A DNA stretch of 64,000 nt from Idiomarina abyssalis (GTDB lineage Bacteria > Pseudomonadota > Gammaproteobacteria > Enterobacterales > Alteromonadaceae), in assembly GCF_900116625.1 (NCBI RefSeq), contig NZ_FPBE01000003.1, positions 62,001 through 126,000 on the forward strand, given 5' to 3'. The notes under the pieces were generated by a model. It was not told the origin of the DNA and ran no database searches. It saw only the letters and a list, made by a program, of their open reading frames with translations. Shown piece after piece: positions 45,623-55,200 of the stretch (the stretch's first letter is position 1; every line of letters begins with the position of its first letter). The position numbers and the translations under genes were made by a program.

Positions 45623-46981
45623 ATGAAATTGACTCACCTTCTGGCCGCAGCGGTTGCGGCCTTATTTTTATCGGCTTGTAACAACGCCGAACCTCAGAGT
45701 AATGAGACTCGCAGCGCAGACTACGTCATTAAGAACGTCACCCTTGTTGACTGGCTTAAAGGCGAGCCCAATGTCATCGACCAACAAACACTGGTGGTGA
45801 ATAACGGCTATATTAGCGGTGTGTTCTCCAATGCTGAAGCTCCGGCTTTTGATGACAACACGCAAATCATTGATGCTGAGGGGCAATACGTTTTACCGGG
45901 CATGGCAGAAATGCACGGCCATGTGCCGCCGGCAACAGACTTTGGTGACTTCCCTAAACGCTACGCTGACGACATGTTGTTTTTGTACATTGCCAATGGC
46001 GTAACAACAGTGCGTGGCATGTTGGGTTATCCGCACCAGCTGCAGCTGAAATCAGACATTGAATCGGGTAAGCGCCTGGGTCCAACGTTATATTTGGCCG
46101 GGCCCAGCTTCAGTGGCAATACCATAGAGTCGGTTGAACAGGTTACGGAGCGGGTTATTGCACAACGCGATGAAGGGTGGGATTTACTCAAAGTGCATCC
46201 GGGGTTAACCCTTGAAGAATATGAGGCCATGGCAAGCACGGCTCGACAGGCGGACATGGACTTTGCCGGACATGTGCCGGCAGAGGTCGGATTAAAACGA
46301 GCCATGGAAGCAGGCCAGAGAACCATTGATCACCTGGATGGTTACCTGGCTTACGTTGATGCCATGAACAGAGAAATAACGCAGGACGAACTTGATTTGC
46401 TGGTGGCTATGACACTGGAGCACGACGTTGCGGTAGTCCCCACCCAGGCCTTATGGAAAACCCTGATCGGTGCGGCTAATCCCAACAAACTGAAAGACTA
46501 CCCGGAAATTCAGTTGGTACCAACGGCTGTTCGGGAAGGCTGGCTAAACTACTACAATAACCCCAGCAGCTACTTCAATCAGGAACAAGCACAAGTGCAG
46601 CAGGAAAATCGTCAAAAGCTATTACACGCTCTGCACGAAGGCGGCGCGGAAATTATTTTTGGAACCGACGCGCCACAGTTGTTCAGTGTTCCGGGTTATT
46701 CGGTACACCACGAAATACGTCTGATGTCAGAAGCGGGTATACCTATGGCTGATATTCTGCGTTCCGCCACGGTAGTGGCAGGAGACTACTTTTCTGAGCA
46801 GGACACCTTTGGGCGAGTTGCTGCCGGGCATCGTGCTGACTTTATTCTGTTAAAGGATAACCCTTTGGAGAATCCAGACACCTTGCGTGAGAACCAGGGG
46901 GTCATGGTGCGTGGGCAATGGCTTAGCCGTGGAGCTATTGATAAGAAAGTTGAGGAAATTCGCGCTGCTTATGCGCAGTAG
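45623..46981 (+). CDS. Amidohydrolase-family lipoprotein
   Basis: 452 residues. A lipoprotein signal peptide ends at the lipobox LSAC with Cys19. The amidohydrolase metal site is seen as MHGHVPP near residue 98, His in FAGHVPAE near 215, His in TIDHLDG near 236 and Asp in FGTDAP near 345. Related exported enzymes are Xaa-Pro dipeptidases or imidazolonepropionase-like; the substrate is unknown. It is followed by a strong terminator. Confidence 0.88.
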   Translation: MKLTHLLAAAVAALFLSACNNAEPQSNETRSADYVIKNVTLVDWLKGEPNVIDQQTLVVNNGYISGVFSNAEAPAFDDNTQIIDAEGQYVLPGMAEMHGHVPPATDFGDFPKRYADDMLFLYIANGVTTVRGMLGYPHQLQLKSDIESGKRLGPTLYLAGPSFSGNTIESVEQVTERVIAQRDEGWDLLKVHPGLTLEEYEAMASTARQADMDFAGHVPAEVGLKRAMEAGQRTIDHLDGYLAYVDAMNREITQDELDLLVAMTLEHDVAVVPTQALWKTLIGAANPNKLKDYPEIQLVPTAVREGWLNYYNNPSSYFNQEQAQVQQENRQKLLHALHEGGAEIIFGTDAPQLFSVPGYSVHHEIRLMSEAGIPMADILRSATVVAGDYFSEQDTFGRVAAGHRADFILLKDNPLENPDTLRENQGVMVRGQWLSRGAIDKKVEEIRAAYAQ

Positions 46982-46987
46982 CCAGAA

Positions 46988-47015
46988 AAAAGGCACCCAT
47001 TGGCGGGTGCCTTTT
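46988..47015. terminator. Bidirectional terminator after the amidohydrolase gene
   Basis: AAAAGGCACCC-ATTGGC-GGGTGCCTTTT, an 11-bp stem with A and T tracts, between two convergent genes. Confidence 0.93.
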
Positions 47016-47035
47016 AATGAGAAACCTGGCGTTGC

Positions 47036-48571
47036 TTATTGTTCTAACTGATGAACCCACTCAGTTAACAAGCGCACACCAAAGCCGGTTGGCCCTGCCG
47101 GATGAATACCGGTATCTGAACTGACCATCGCGTCAGCGGCCATATCGATATGGATCCAGGGCGTGTCACCGGCAAAGTGCTTAAGAAACGCTGCACCGGC
47201 CTGTGTGCCCGGAGAGCCAATGTTACGAATATCGGCCAGCGGACTGTCGATAATACCGTCATAGCCTTCTAATGGCAGTTCCCAGACTTTCTCACCAGTG
47301 ACATTGCCAGCCTCGATAATGGCTGAGCGTAAGTCGTCCTCGGATGCAAATAAAGCTGCGTAGCCGGTACCCAATGCACCAACTTTCGAACCGGTTAAGG
47401 TCGCAATATTGGCAATGGCACGAGGTTTGAACTTGTCGTTGGCATACCAGTTACCGCCGCCAAGGATCAGACGGCCTTCTGCGTCGGTGTTAGCAATTTC
47501 TACCAAAGTACCGTCACCCGCTTTAACCACGTCCCCGGGCAACGTTGCTGAACCAGAAATAAGGTTGTGCGACAGCGGTGCTACAGCAACCACATTGACC
47601 GGTGCTTCTTGTGCTGCCAGCGCCATAACCGCGCCAATAACGGCTCCAGCGCCAGCTTTGTCGGTCTGCATACGCAGAATAGAAGAAGAGCTGGTTTTTA
47701 AGTTATAGCCACCGGTGTCAAAGGTATTGCCTTTACCAACCAATGCGATTGGATCAGCGTTACTGCCTTTATAGTGTGCAGCCAGCAGGTAAGAGCCGTG
47801 TTGGCTGCCCTGGCTAACGCTGTGAAGCAGGCCCATGCCCATTTCTTTAACTTGCTCAGGCGTGACGATAGTCAGCTCAATGTTTAAGTCTTTCATGGCT
47901 TCCTGAGCTAACTTCACAATGGCTTCAGGGTATCCGTCGCTGCCGGGCAGGGCGGTAATGTCGCGGGCAACAAACACGCCTTCAGCAATGGCGCGCGAGG
48001 CCAGATATTTTTTCTCTGCCATGTCAGGGCTTTTCACTAACCAATGGTAAGCCGTTTGTGGACGCTCTTTGGGCTCGGACTGATAACGGTCAAAACGATA
48101 GTTGCGCAAGTCGATGCCATGAGCCATGTGCGAACTCAGTTCGGCGGCAATGCCCGGGTTGCTGATTAGGCGTGTGTCGAAAACAACGCTTTCTAGCTCA
48201 GGCTTTAAAGCAGCCGCAATAGACGCGCCTAACTTCTCCGCTTCAAAACGGGAAAGTTCAGCCGGGTTACCGACGCCCGCCAGAAGCAGATGATTGGCTT
48301 TGGTGCCTTCCGGGGCAATAACCGTGGTTAACTGTGACGCCTCGCCTTTAAATTCTTCAATTTCTGCAGCGCGGCTAACGGCGTTAACGTCAGAGCCTGA
48401 CCATTCTGGTAGCTCAACTTCAGTACCTTCTGGCACAAAAATAACGCGAGTTTTGGTGTGTTTGTTTTCATCAGAAAAGCTCGTGGACGTGTCCAGGTAG
48501 TCACTTGCCAACGCAGGCAGCGACAAAACCGAAGAAACAGCCAAAGCACTCATGACTTGTTTTAACGACAT
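47036..48571 (-). CDS. Exported M17 leucyl aminopeptidase
   Basis: 511 residues with a signal peptide (cleavage after ALA near residue 22). The M17 metal and active sites are present: GKGNTFDTGGYNLK with the catalytic Lys, TDKAGAGA, and NTDAEGRLILGG with the catalytic Arg. The family is usually cytoplasmic (PepA), so an exported copy suggests extracytoplasmic peptide breakdown. It stands on the minus strand 15 bp from the PepSY gene, possibly co-transcribed. Confidence 0.9.
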   Translation of the reverse strand: MSLKQVMSALAVSSVLSLPALASDYLDTSTSFSDENKHTKTRVIFVPEGTEVELPEWSGSDVNAVSRAAEIEEFKGEASQLTTVIAPEGTKANHLLLAGVGNPAELSRFEAEKLGASIAAALKPELESVVFDTRLISNPGIAAELSSHMAHGIDLRNYRFDRYQSEPKERPQTAYHWLVKSPDMAEKKYLASRAIAEGVFVARDITALPGSDGYPEAIVKLAQEAMKDLNIELTIVTPEQVKEMGMGLLHSVSQGSQHGSYLLAAHYKGSNADPIALVGKGNTFDTGGYNLKTSSSSILRMQTDKAGAGAVIGAVMALAAQEAPVNVVAVAPLSHNLISGSATLPGDVVKAGDGTLVEIANTDAEGRLILGGGNWYANDKFKPRAIANIATLTGSKVGALGTGYAALFASEDDLRSAIIEAGNVTGEKVWELPLEGYDGIIDSPLADIRNIGSPGTQAGAAFLKHFAGDTPWIHIDMAADAMVSSDTGIHPAGPTGFGVRLLTEWVHQLEQ

Positions 48572-48586
48572 AGTGTTTTCCTTGAA

Positions 48587-49630
48587 TTAGGTTTTCTTGA
48601 GTTGTCTGCGTTTAATATAAAACCATAACCCACTGACAGGCAAAGCGATTAAGGCCAAACCCGATAAAAGCACGATGAACAAATAAAAAGCTCCGCCAAC
48701 CGAGGCCACGTGAGTCGGGTAAATCATATTCGAAACTTGATTACCGAGAGCGGTTTCTCGCTCATCAATAACCTGACTCACCGCTCCGGTTTCAGAGAAC
48801 TCAATATAGTTGCGGCCGTTCGGGTGCCATTCGTTTGCGTGCTTAGCTCTAATTCGTGGATCTTCCAGATATAGCAAACGAGCCTCCGCCGTTGGGAGAG
48901 CTTGTTTTGCCAGCTCTAGCCGTTGTTGCCAGTTATCAGCAGTTATAGAAGGCTGTACAGGCGTTTCAATTGACTGAGTGAACGGGAGTAAGAAAATTAG
49001 TACTGATTTTACCGGAGCGGCGTACATGATGGCGGTACCGGTGATTAGTACGATAGCGACAGGAAGGAAAAGTACAGCACCGATGAACCGGTGCAACTGC
49101 CATAAGGTTTGGCTACCGCGCTTAGTGAACGGATTAAAAAACCGTACTGACAAAGCGCGCCGGAAACTGCCTCTACGTGGCCACCAGCGGATTAAGCCTG
49201 TGCCGATAAGAACTAAGCTTAAGAGGCCGAGAATTCCCATGATGTCCTTACCCAGTTCGTTGAGTGCTAAATGATGGTGCAGCTCAACAAGCCAGCTGGT
49301 GAGATCCACTAGATATTCTCGCTCAAGCAGCAGGTTGCCGCTGGCGTCATAGTAAAAGTGTGTTTTGTCCGCATTAACCACTTCAAGCCAGGGGCGGTCA
49401 GCGGTGGGCATGAGGGCGTAGCCGTTGTCGAACTGGTCTAAAGCGGCGGCAGCGTCTGTCGTTTCAACGGGCTGTGCTAAATTGAGCTGTGGATAAAAAA
49501 GCTGCAGGAGGTCATTTTTGTAAAGCAGCAGCGAGCCGCTTATTGCCATCAATAAAAGCCAAAGGCTGAGCGTTAAGCCCAGCCATCGGTGCCATTGCGT
49601 TAATGTCGGCAGCTTGCGCTTAAGCGACAT
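48587..49630 (-). CDS. PepSY-associated inner-membrane protein
   Basis: 347 residues. Membrane segment near residues 17-36 (GLTLSLWLLLMAISGSLLLY), then a PepSY-like extracytoplasmic part, two middle segments and a final segment near residue 320. Such proteins often accompany TonB-dependent iron receptors and may reduce ferric siderophores. It begins 3 bp after the receptor gene, so it is in the same operon and under the same Fur boxes. Confidence 0.85.
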   Translation of the reverse strand: MSLKRKLPTLTQWHRWLGLTLSLWLLLMAISGSLLLYKNDLLQLFYPQLNLAQPVETTDAAAALDQFDNGYALMPTADRPWLEVVNADKTHFYYDASGNLLLEREYLVDLTSWLVELHHHLALNELGKDIMGILGLLSLVLIGTGLIRWWPRRGSFRRALSVRFFNPFTKRGSQTLWQLHRFIGAVLFLPVAIVLITGTAIMYAAPVKSVLIFLLPFTQSIETPVQPSITADNWQQRLELAKQALPTAEARLLYLEDPRIRAKHANEWHPNGRNYIEFSETGAVSQVIDERETALGNQVSNMIYPTHVASVGGAFYLFIVLLSGLALIALPVSGLWFYIKRRQLKKT

Positions 49631-49633
49631 AGC

Positions 49634-51724
49634 TTACCACTGGTAATTCCAGGTAAAGCTAATGGTGCGTCCGCGACCCGTGAAGTTGCGGTTATCTCCG
49701 CCGACCGTTTGCGCGTAATAGGTGAAGTAGTATTTATCGAATAAGTTCTCAATACCCAGCGAGAACTGACCCATATCGCGAGTCTCAACCAATAAGGTGG
49801 CATCAACGGTGTTGTAGCCGTCGAAGTTGTTGATGGCGTCTTCGCCGCTGTAAATTTCGCGATCGAACAGCTTATTCCACTGTACCCGGCTGCTTATCAT
49901 GCCTGTCCACTGCTGTGACCAGAACAGGTTGGCGCGCTTCGGTGCAATGTTACGGCCGCCTAGCTTAGTGTCGACTGAGCCGTCATCATTGCTGTCATAC
50001 TCGCCATTGGTGTCAGCGTAGTTCAGTCCTAGAGCGGTGTCATTGGATAGCGCATACTCGGCACTAAACTCAATACCGTCAATTTCAGTCTTTTCACGCT
50101 GAACACTGTAAAAACCGTCAGCATCGGCTTGTAGGCGGGCGCCCAGATCAGAACTTGAACGGAAATAGCTCAGTGAGGCATTCCATGCATTGCCCTGATA
50201 CTCAACACCCACTTCCTCGTTGTCAGCGATAACCGGTTGTAGATCCAGGAAGCTGCTAACGCTTAAGTCAGGTGTTGAAATCCCGCGCAACACACGGCCA
50301 ACGTCGGGCATGCTGAAGCCTTCAGAATAACTTGCGAAGACACGCCATTCGTCGTTCAGAGCATAAACAGCGCCCAAATTACCCAGTAACTCGTTAAAGC
50401 TTGGTTCACCGCCTTCAACGAAGACAGACCCGTAAGATGCCAAAGTAGTGAAGTCATCGGCTTTTAATTTTCCGTATTCATAGCGTAAACCGCCGCTTAA
50501 AGTCAGGCCGTTTGCCTGATAGCGCAGTTGCGCATACGGAGCCCAGTTTACAAATTCAGTCTCAGGTACCCATTTGCGACCCGTTTGAGCCAGTTCCTGG
50601 AAAGTTTCGTCAGCTAAAAAGTCCAGTCCTGCGCTAACGGATACAGGCGACTGCTGAACATTGTTCCAGTTTAGCGTTAAGCGCGAACCATATTTACGTG
50701 AGTCGTTGCGTGACTGGTCAAAAATTTCGTCGCCGTATGCAGGATCCTGAAACGTTGCATAGGTACCGCCACCGTAAAGTGCGGAAAAGTCCTGGAAGAA
50801 CAGCTGCCAGTTTACGTCGGCCATTAAAAAGTCGCTGTTGCTGTAAGTTAGACTTGAAGTGGTGACTTCGTTTTCAGGGGCATCGCCAGGATACTGACCT
50901 TTGAGTGATAAGGTCGGTACATTCGCCGAGCGATCGCCGTTTACTGAGTAATAGTCGCCGTTACCAGCCATATCAAAGCGGTTGAGCATAAACTCAAGGC
51001 GTTGTTCGCTATCAATGTCGTAGCCGACTTTTGTGAATAAGTCGTAGCTTTTTGAGTCCATGGTGTCGCCTTGTGCAACGTCAACACCAATGAGCTGACC
51101 TTTGCCATCAACGTACATGCCGGTGTCACGGTACTGAGCGCCAAAAACGACGTCCCATTTGCCGCTGCCATGGCGCAGAAGGTATCCGGCTTGGTAGCTT
51201 AAGCCTTCTGAAACTTCAGAATTCGGCGCGCTAAAGCCAGCGTTAACCTCGTGGCTGGTTCCGTCTTCGGCTTTTTTTGTGACGATGTTGATGATACCAC
51301 CGCTAGCGCCCATACCCTGGATAGCGCTGGCGCCGTGAATCACCTCTACACGCTCAATCATGAAAGGATCGATGGTGTAGGCGGCACGTGAACCGTTACG
51401 CAGCGGGTTGGATTGAGGTACGCCATCAATTAGGTAAAGCGGCTGACGGCCTCTTAAGGTTTCGCCAGAGCTTGTCAGCTTTTGGCGAGACGGGGAATAG
51501 GCGGGAATCAGGTTTCCAAGAATATCTGACAAGGACTCGGCCACACTTAATTGCTGGCGCAACTCTTCACCCTCAATAACCGAAACGGTAGCGGGAATAG
51601 CGCTTTGTGGAATACTGGTACGGGTTGCTTTAATTTCGATGGTTTCATCAACTTTTGCTTGTTGTGCAAGCGCAGAACCAGAAATTGCGGCGAGGATTGC
51701 AAGGGCAAGAGACTTCTTAAACAT
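49634..51724 (-). CDS. TonB-dependent outer-membrane receptor (ferric siderophore type)
   Basis: 696 residues from MFKKSLALAILAAISGSALA, a signal peptide. A plug domain follows (VSVIEGEELRQQLSVAESLS, QPLYLIDGVPQSNPL, GASGGIINIVTKKAED) and then a 22-strand barrel ending ISFTWNYQW. It probably imports a ferric chelate using TonB energy. AAGGA precedes the ATG at 51724; an in-frame ATG five codons upstream overlaps it. Two Fur-box-like sites cover the start and the region upstream. The ligand is not predictable. Confidence 0.93.
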   Translation of the reverse strand: MFKKSLALAILAAISGSALAQQAKVDETIEIKATRTSIPQSAIPATVSVIEGEELRQQLSVAESLSDILGNLIPAYSPSRQKLTSSGETLRGRQPLYLIDGVPQSNPLRNGSRAAYTIDPFMIERVEVIHGASAIQGMGASGGIINIVTKKAEDGTSHEVNAGFSAPNSEVSEGLSYQAGYLLRHGSGKWDVVFGAQYRDTGMYVDGKGQLIGVDVAQGDTMDSKSYDLFTKVGYDIDSEQRLEFMLNRFDMAGNGDYYSVNGDRSANVPTLSLKGQYPGDAPENEVTTSSLTYSNSDFLMADVNWQLFFQDFSALYGGGTYATFQDPAYGDEIFDQSRNDSRKYGSRLTLNWNNVQQSPVSVSAGLDFLADETFQELAQTGRKWVPETEFVNWAPYAQLRYQANGLTLSGGLRYEYGKLKADDFTTLASYGSVFVEGGEPSFNELLGNLGAVYALNDEWRVFASYSEGFSMPDVGRVLRGISTPDLSVSSFLDLQPVIADNEEVGVEYQGNAWNASLSYFRSSSDLGARLQADADGFYSVQREKTEIDGIEFSAEYALSNDTALGLNYADTNGEYDSNDDGSVDTKLGGRNIAPKRANLFWSQQWTGMISSRVQWNKLFDREIYSGEDAINNFDGYNTVDATLLVETRDMGQFSLGIENLFDKYYFTYYAQTVGGDNRNFTGRGRTISFTWNYQW

Positions 51725-51738
51725 GAGAATCCTTATCA
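51724..51738 (-). promoter_or_regulatory. Fur box 1 over the receptor start codon
   Basis: On the minus strand TGATAAG-G-ATTCTCA fits the 7-1-7 Fur pattern (TGATAAT-n-ATTATCA) with two changes. It overlaps the Shine-Dalgarno sequence of the receptor gene. Confidence 0.65.
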
Positions 51739-51758
51739 TTTAAATAATTTTGTGCCAA

Positions 51759-51773
51759 TGATAACGATTCGCA
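51759..51773 (-). promoter_or_regulatory. Fur box 2 upstream of the receptor
   Basis: TGATAAC-G-ATTCGCA fits the same 7-1-7 pattern with three changes and lies 35 bp from box 1, in a likely promoter position. Confidence 0.6.
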
Positions 51774-51880
51774 TTTTGGTGTCAATAAAAACTTAACTCA
51801 GTTTCCGCTATAGTTGATATCGGTAAAAACGAAACAGGTTGTGGTAGTCTGAGAGAAAACAAGAAAAAGGTCATACCATC

Positions 51881-53443
51881 ATGAAAACACTATCTAAAAC
51901 TTTGTGTGTTAGCGCAGCTGCTGGTGCGTTATTGGCTTGCTCTGACAGTGCAAAGGTTGAGCAGAAAGAGGGCGTTTCACTGGAGCAAAAAATTCGTCAA
52001 ACCGCCGAGCAGTCTCTTGATGCTTTTAACATTCCGGGCCTGGCGGTTGTTGCCGTAAAAGACGGAGAAGTGGTTTTAGCGGAAGGTTTTGGCGTACGCG
52101 ATATTGAGTTACAAGAGCCAGTTACTCCAACAACCTTGTTCGGCATAGCTTCTCATACCAAAGCTTTCACTGCTGCGGCTATGGCAACTCTGGTTGAGCA
52201 GGGGAAAGTGGACTGGAATGATAAAGTCATTGAGCACTTACCCAGCTTTAAACTGGCGGACCCGTACATTACTCGCGAACTGACCATTCGAGACTTACTG
52301 AGTCACCGCTCTGGTCTTGGGCTAGGTGCCGGTGACTTGATGATTTGGCCGAACACCGACAAAACCACCAACGAAGTCATTGCCGGGTTGGCGAATGTGC
52401 CCATTGAGCATGGCTTTCGGGAGCGCTTTGACTACAACAACTTAATGTTTGTGACAGCAGGTGAGGTGATTAGCGAAGTATCGGGTATGCCGTATCACCA
52501 GTACGTTGAGCAAACACTGTTTGAACCCATGCAAATGGACGAAAGCACCATTGGCTTTTCTCGTATTGACGCTAGTTACGACAATGTGGCGGTAGGCAAC
52601 ATTGAAATGGACGGTGAACTGCATCGTTTCCCGCTCGACTTTTTAGAAGACTTTTCCGCAGCTGGCGCAACAGCAGCCAGTGTTGATGATATGAGCCGCT
52701 GGTTGCTGACTCTTTTGAATGAAGGCGAAACACCAACCGACAAACGTTTATTTAAGGAAGAGTCGCTGCACGATATGTGGCAACTGACCACGCCACTGCC
52801 GGTGTCGGCTGATGCGGCAGAGCAGGGCACATACTTTCGTGGCTATGGTCTTGGCTGGTTTGTTGAGGACTACTACGGCGTTAAGCATGTGTCGCACAGT
52901 GGCGGTATTCTGGGAATGTTGTCCTTTACGACCGTTATTCCTGAGGAAGAATTCGCCATTACTGTTATGAGTAATCAGCAGGCGTTTGGCGCGTTGACCG
53001 CAATAGTGCAAGAGTCTCTGGAAGTAGTTCTGGATGTGCCGGACCAGGACTGGGTGGCGAAGGAAAGTAAGAAATATCACGATTTCATTCAGAAAAAAGC
53101 GGATTTTAAAGTAGAAGCCGTTGATGATCCGCAGCCGTCGCTGGCGTTATCGAAATATGCGGGAACTTATACAGACGCCTGGTACGGCGACGTCGTTATT
53201 TTTGAGAAGGGCGACGCTCTGCACATAGACTTCACCCACACCGATATGCTGAAAGGTTCGCTGGAGCACTACAACGGCAATACCTTTATTGTGCGCTGGG
53301 ATGAACCCTTGTTAGAAGCCGATGCTTTTGTCGAATTCGATGTGAGTCGGAGTAATCAGGTAGAAGCGGCAACCATGGAAGCCGTAGCTGACTTTACCGA
53401 CTTTAGCTTTGACTTTCATAACCTGAAACTGGACAAGCAATAG
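51881..53443 (+). CDS. Beta-lactamase-fold serine hydrolase lipoprotein
   Basis: 520 residues. Lipobox LLAC puts the acylated Cys at residue 20. The class C-like active site is complete: SHTK (SxxK) in GIASHTKAFTAAAM near residue 86, YNN in DYNNLMFVTAGE near residue 187, and HSG in HVSHSGGILG near residue 343. A C-terminal DUF3471-like lipocalin domain begins near residue 415. Such proteins are esterases or D-aminopeptidases; there is no evidence it confers drug resistance. It ends 63 bp before tRNA-Arg. Confidence 0.9.
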   Translation: MKTLSKTLCVSAAAGALLACSDSAKVEQKEGVSLEQKIRQTAEQSLDAFNIPGLAVVAVKDGEVVLAEGFGVRDIELQEPVTPTTLFGIASHTKAFTAAAMATLVEQGKVDWNDKVIEHLPSFKLADPYITRELTIRDLLSHRSGLGLGAGDLMIWPNTDKTTNEVIAGLANVPIEHGFRERFDYNNLMFVTAGEVISEVSGMPYHQYVEQTLFEPMQMDESTIGFSRIDASYDNVAVGNIEMDGELHRFPLDFLEDFSAAGATAASVDDMSRWLLTLLNEGETPTDKRLFKEESLHDMWQLTTPLPVSADAAEQGTYFRGYGLGWFVEDYYGVKHVSHSGGILGMLSFTTVIPEEEFAITVMSNQQAFGALTAIVQESLEVVLDVPDQDWVAKESKKYHDFIQKKADFKVEAVDDPQPSLALSKYAGTYTDAWYGDVVIFEKGDALHIDFTHTDMLKGSLEHYNGNTFIVRWDEPLLEADAFVEFDVSRSNQVEAATMEAVADFTDFSFDFHNLKLDKQ

Positions 53444-53455
53444 CGGCGCAAACTC

Positions 53456-53484
53456 TGGACATAGCGGGGGCTAATCCCTATAAT
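53456..53484 (+). promoter_or_regulatory. Sigma-70 promoter of tRNA-Arg
   Basis: TGGACA, 17 bp, TATAAT (perfect -10), followed by a GC-rich GCCCTCGC discriminator typical of stable RNA genes under stringent control. Transcription would start near 53491. Confidence 0.85.
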
Positions 53485-53506
53485 GCCCTCGCTTTCCAAA
53501 GCATGT

Positions 53507-53583
<77 letters not shown>

Positions 53584-54303
53584 TTCCCTTGGCCTGCAAT
53601 GATGTTCTTCCTTTCATATCCATTCTAAATTTTTCTCTTTGATGTTTTTTCGGTTTGAGCGCTAGCTGTTGTGGCTGGTTTTGCTGCGGATCAGGGCTAT
53701 GCCCATTCTGTGTCCAGATTGTGGCCGTGGTTGTTGGTTGAAAATTGAATGACCTAAATTTTGATCGTTGCCTCAATAGAAGTAATATCTAAATCTATCC
53801 TTAGTTGAATTTGCTCCATGCTCTTTCAATTATACCTGGCTTTTTGGCCGCACAGGTATACGCAAACGTCCGGTAAAGAATAACTGATTCTTAAAATTAG
53901 GGGGTATGTGCAAACTTGCCGATTTGTGAGTGTGTGGAAGAAAGTTATTGCGTTAGCTCATATAGGTAATTATAGGGTACCAGTGGCGATTCAATATGAA
54001 AGCAGTCGGAAGCGGAATCTGATTGGCGCCATAATAGCTTGATTTATCGCTAAATTTAAACGAAATGAGTTTCCTATGTTACAAACTGTGTTACTTAGAC
54101 TTGGCACATGGTTAATCCAGTGTAACAAGCATGATATTGGAGCTAGTAACTGATAGTCATAGTATCGCGCTATGCTGGTAAACAGTGTACAATCGATTGG
54201 TCTTAATACATCGAACATAGTCTCTCAAAGACAAGGGAGATTGAAGCCACAGCTCTCAGAGTTCAGGACTTAACCTAAATAAATATTTTGAAAAAGAGTA
54301 CCG
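53584..54303. other. 720-bp gap between tRNA-Arg and the restriction-modification genes
   Basis: No open frame with family resemblance or a ribosome binding site. It is AT-rich and holds scattered GTTAC/GTAAC repeats near 54075-54130. There is no integrase gene and no repeat of the tRNA 3' end that I can see inside the window. It is the place where the left attachment site and a lost integrase would be expected. Confidence 0.55.
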
Positions 54304-55200
54304 ATGAGCGATTTTGTTAAGTCTCCGTTAAACTTTACAGGTGGAAAATTTAAGCTTCTTGAGCAAATAGTGCCTATACTGAACCCAGAGGGTAGGACTT
54401 TTGTCGACTTGTTCGCCGGCGGTCTCAATGTAGCCGTAAATGTGAATGCCGAAAAAATAATTATTAACGAAAAATTATTTTGCCTTATTCAGCTTTACGA
54501 GACCATGTATGAGTCAGAGCCTGTGGACTTTATTAAAAAATTAGAAGCCAGGATTGCGGAATTAGGGTTGACTCTTACATGTCAATCAAGCTACGAAAAC
54601 TATAAATCAAATGCTAAGAAAGGATTGGCTCACATAAACAAAGCTTCGTTAGATAAGTTGAAATCCTCTTTTAATATTTTTGAAAATTATGATCCGATAG
54701 ATTTTTATATACTGATTATTTACTCTTTCAATAATCAAATAAGGTATAATAAAAAAGGCTATTTCAACCTTCCTGCAAATAAAAGAGACTTTAATAGCAC
54801 TTTAAAAAGAAGGCTAATAAACTTCCTTAATAGTATGAGAGAAAGAAATATTGAGTTTTTATCAAGAGACTTTGAAGATGTGGAAATATGTAATGATAGT
54901 TTTATATATGCAGACCCCCCTTATCTAATCAGTACCGCAACCTACAATGAAAATAATAACTGGAATGAGTCAGACGAATCGCGCCTATTAAAGTATCTTG
55001 ATAAAGCGAGTCAAGAAGGAGCCCACTTTGCTCTCTCTAATTTCATTCAGCATAATGGAAGAGAAAATTATTTATTAATCGAATGGGCTAAAAAATACAA
55101 CATTAGATATATAAAATCCAGTTACTCCAACAGTAGTTACCGAAAGTCTCGGTCAGAAAAAAAAGAGAAAACTGTGGAAGTTTTGATTACGAATTATTGA
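54304..55200 (+). CDS. D12-class DNA N6-adenine methyltransferase (M1)
   Basis: 298 residues of the Dam/DpnM type. Motif X LNFTGGKFKLL (residues 9-19), motif I FVDLFAGGLNV (residues 33-43, SAM binding) and catalytic motif IV ADPPY (Asp204-Tyr207) are in the order of this class. Base composition is clearly more AT-rich than the core genes. AAAGAG lies before the ATG. The 3' end overlaps the convergent nuclease gene by 7 bp. With the second methyltransferase it would protect both strands of an asymmetric site. Recognition sequence unknown. Confidence 0.9.
   Translation: MSDFVKSPLNFTGGKFKLLEQIVPILNPEGRTFVDLFAGGLNVAVNVNAEKIIINEKLFCLIQLYETMYESEPVDFIKKLEARIAELGLTLTCQSSYENYKSNAKKGLAHINKASLDKLKSSFNIFENYDPIDFYILIIYSFNNQIRYNKKGYFNLPANKRDFNSTLKRRLINFLNSMRERNIEFLSRDFEDVEICNDSFIYADPPYLISTATYNENNNWNESDESRLLKYLDKASQEGAHFALSNFIQHNGRENYLLIEWAKKYNIRYIKSSYSNSSYRKSRSEKKEKTVEVLITNY

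Noticed and set aside
53858-53920. Possible integrase 5' remnant after the tRNA
   Set aside because: Fewer than 20 codons of loose similarity with an internal stop; not reportable as a pseudogene.
53991-54218. 75-codon open frame on the minus strand in the post-tRNA gap
   Set aside because: No ribosome binding site, no recognisable family and no partner; chance open frame in AT-rich DNA.
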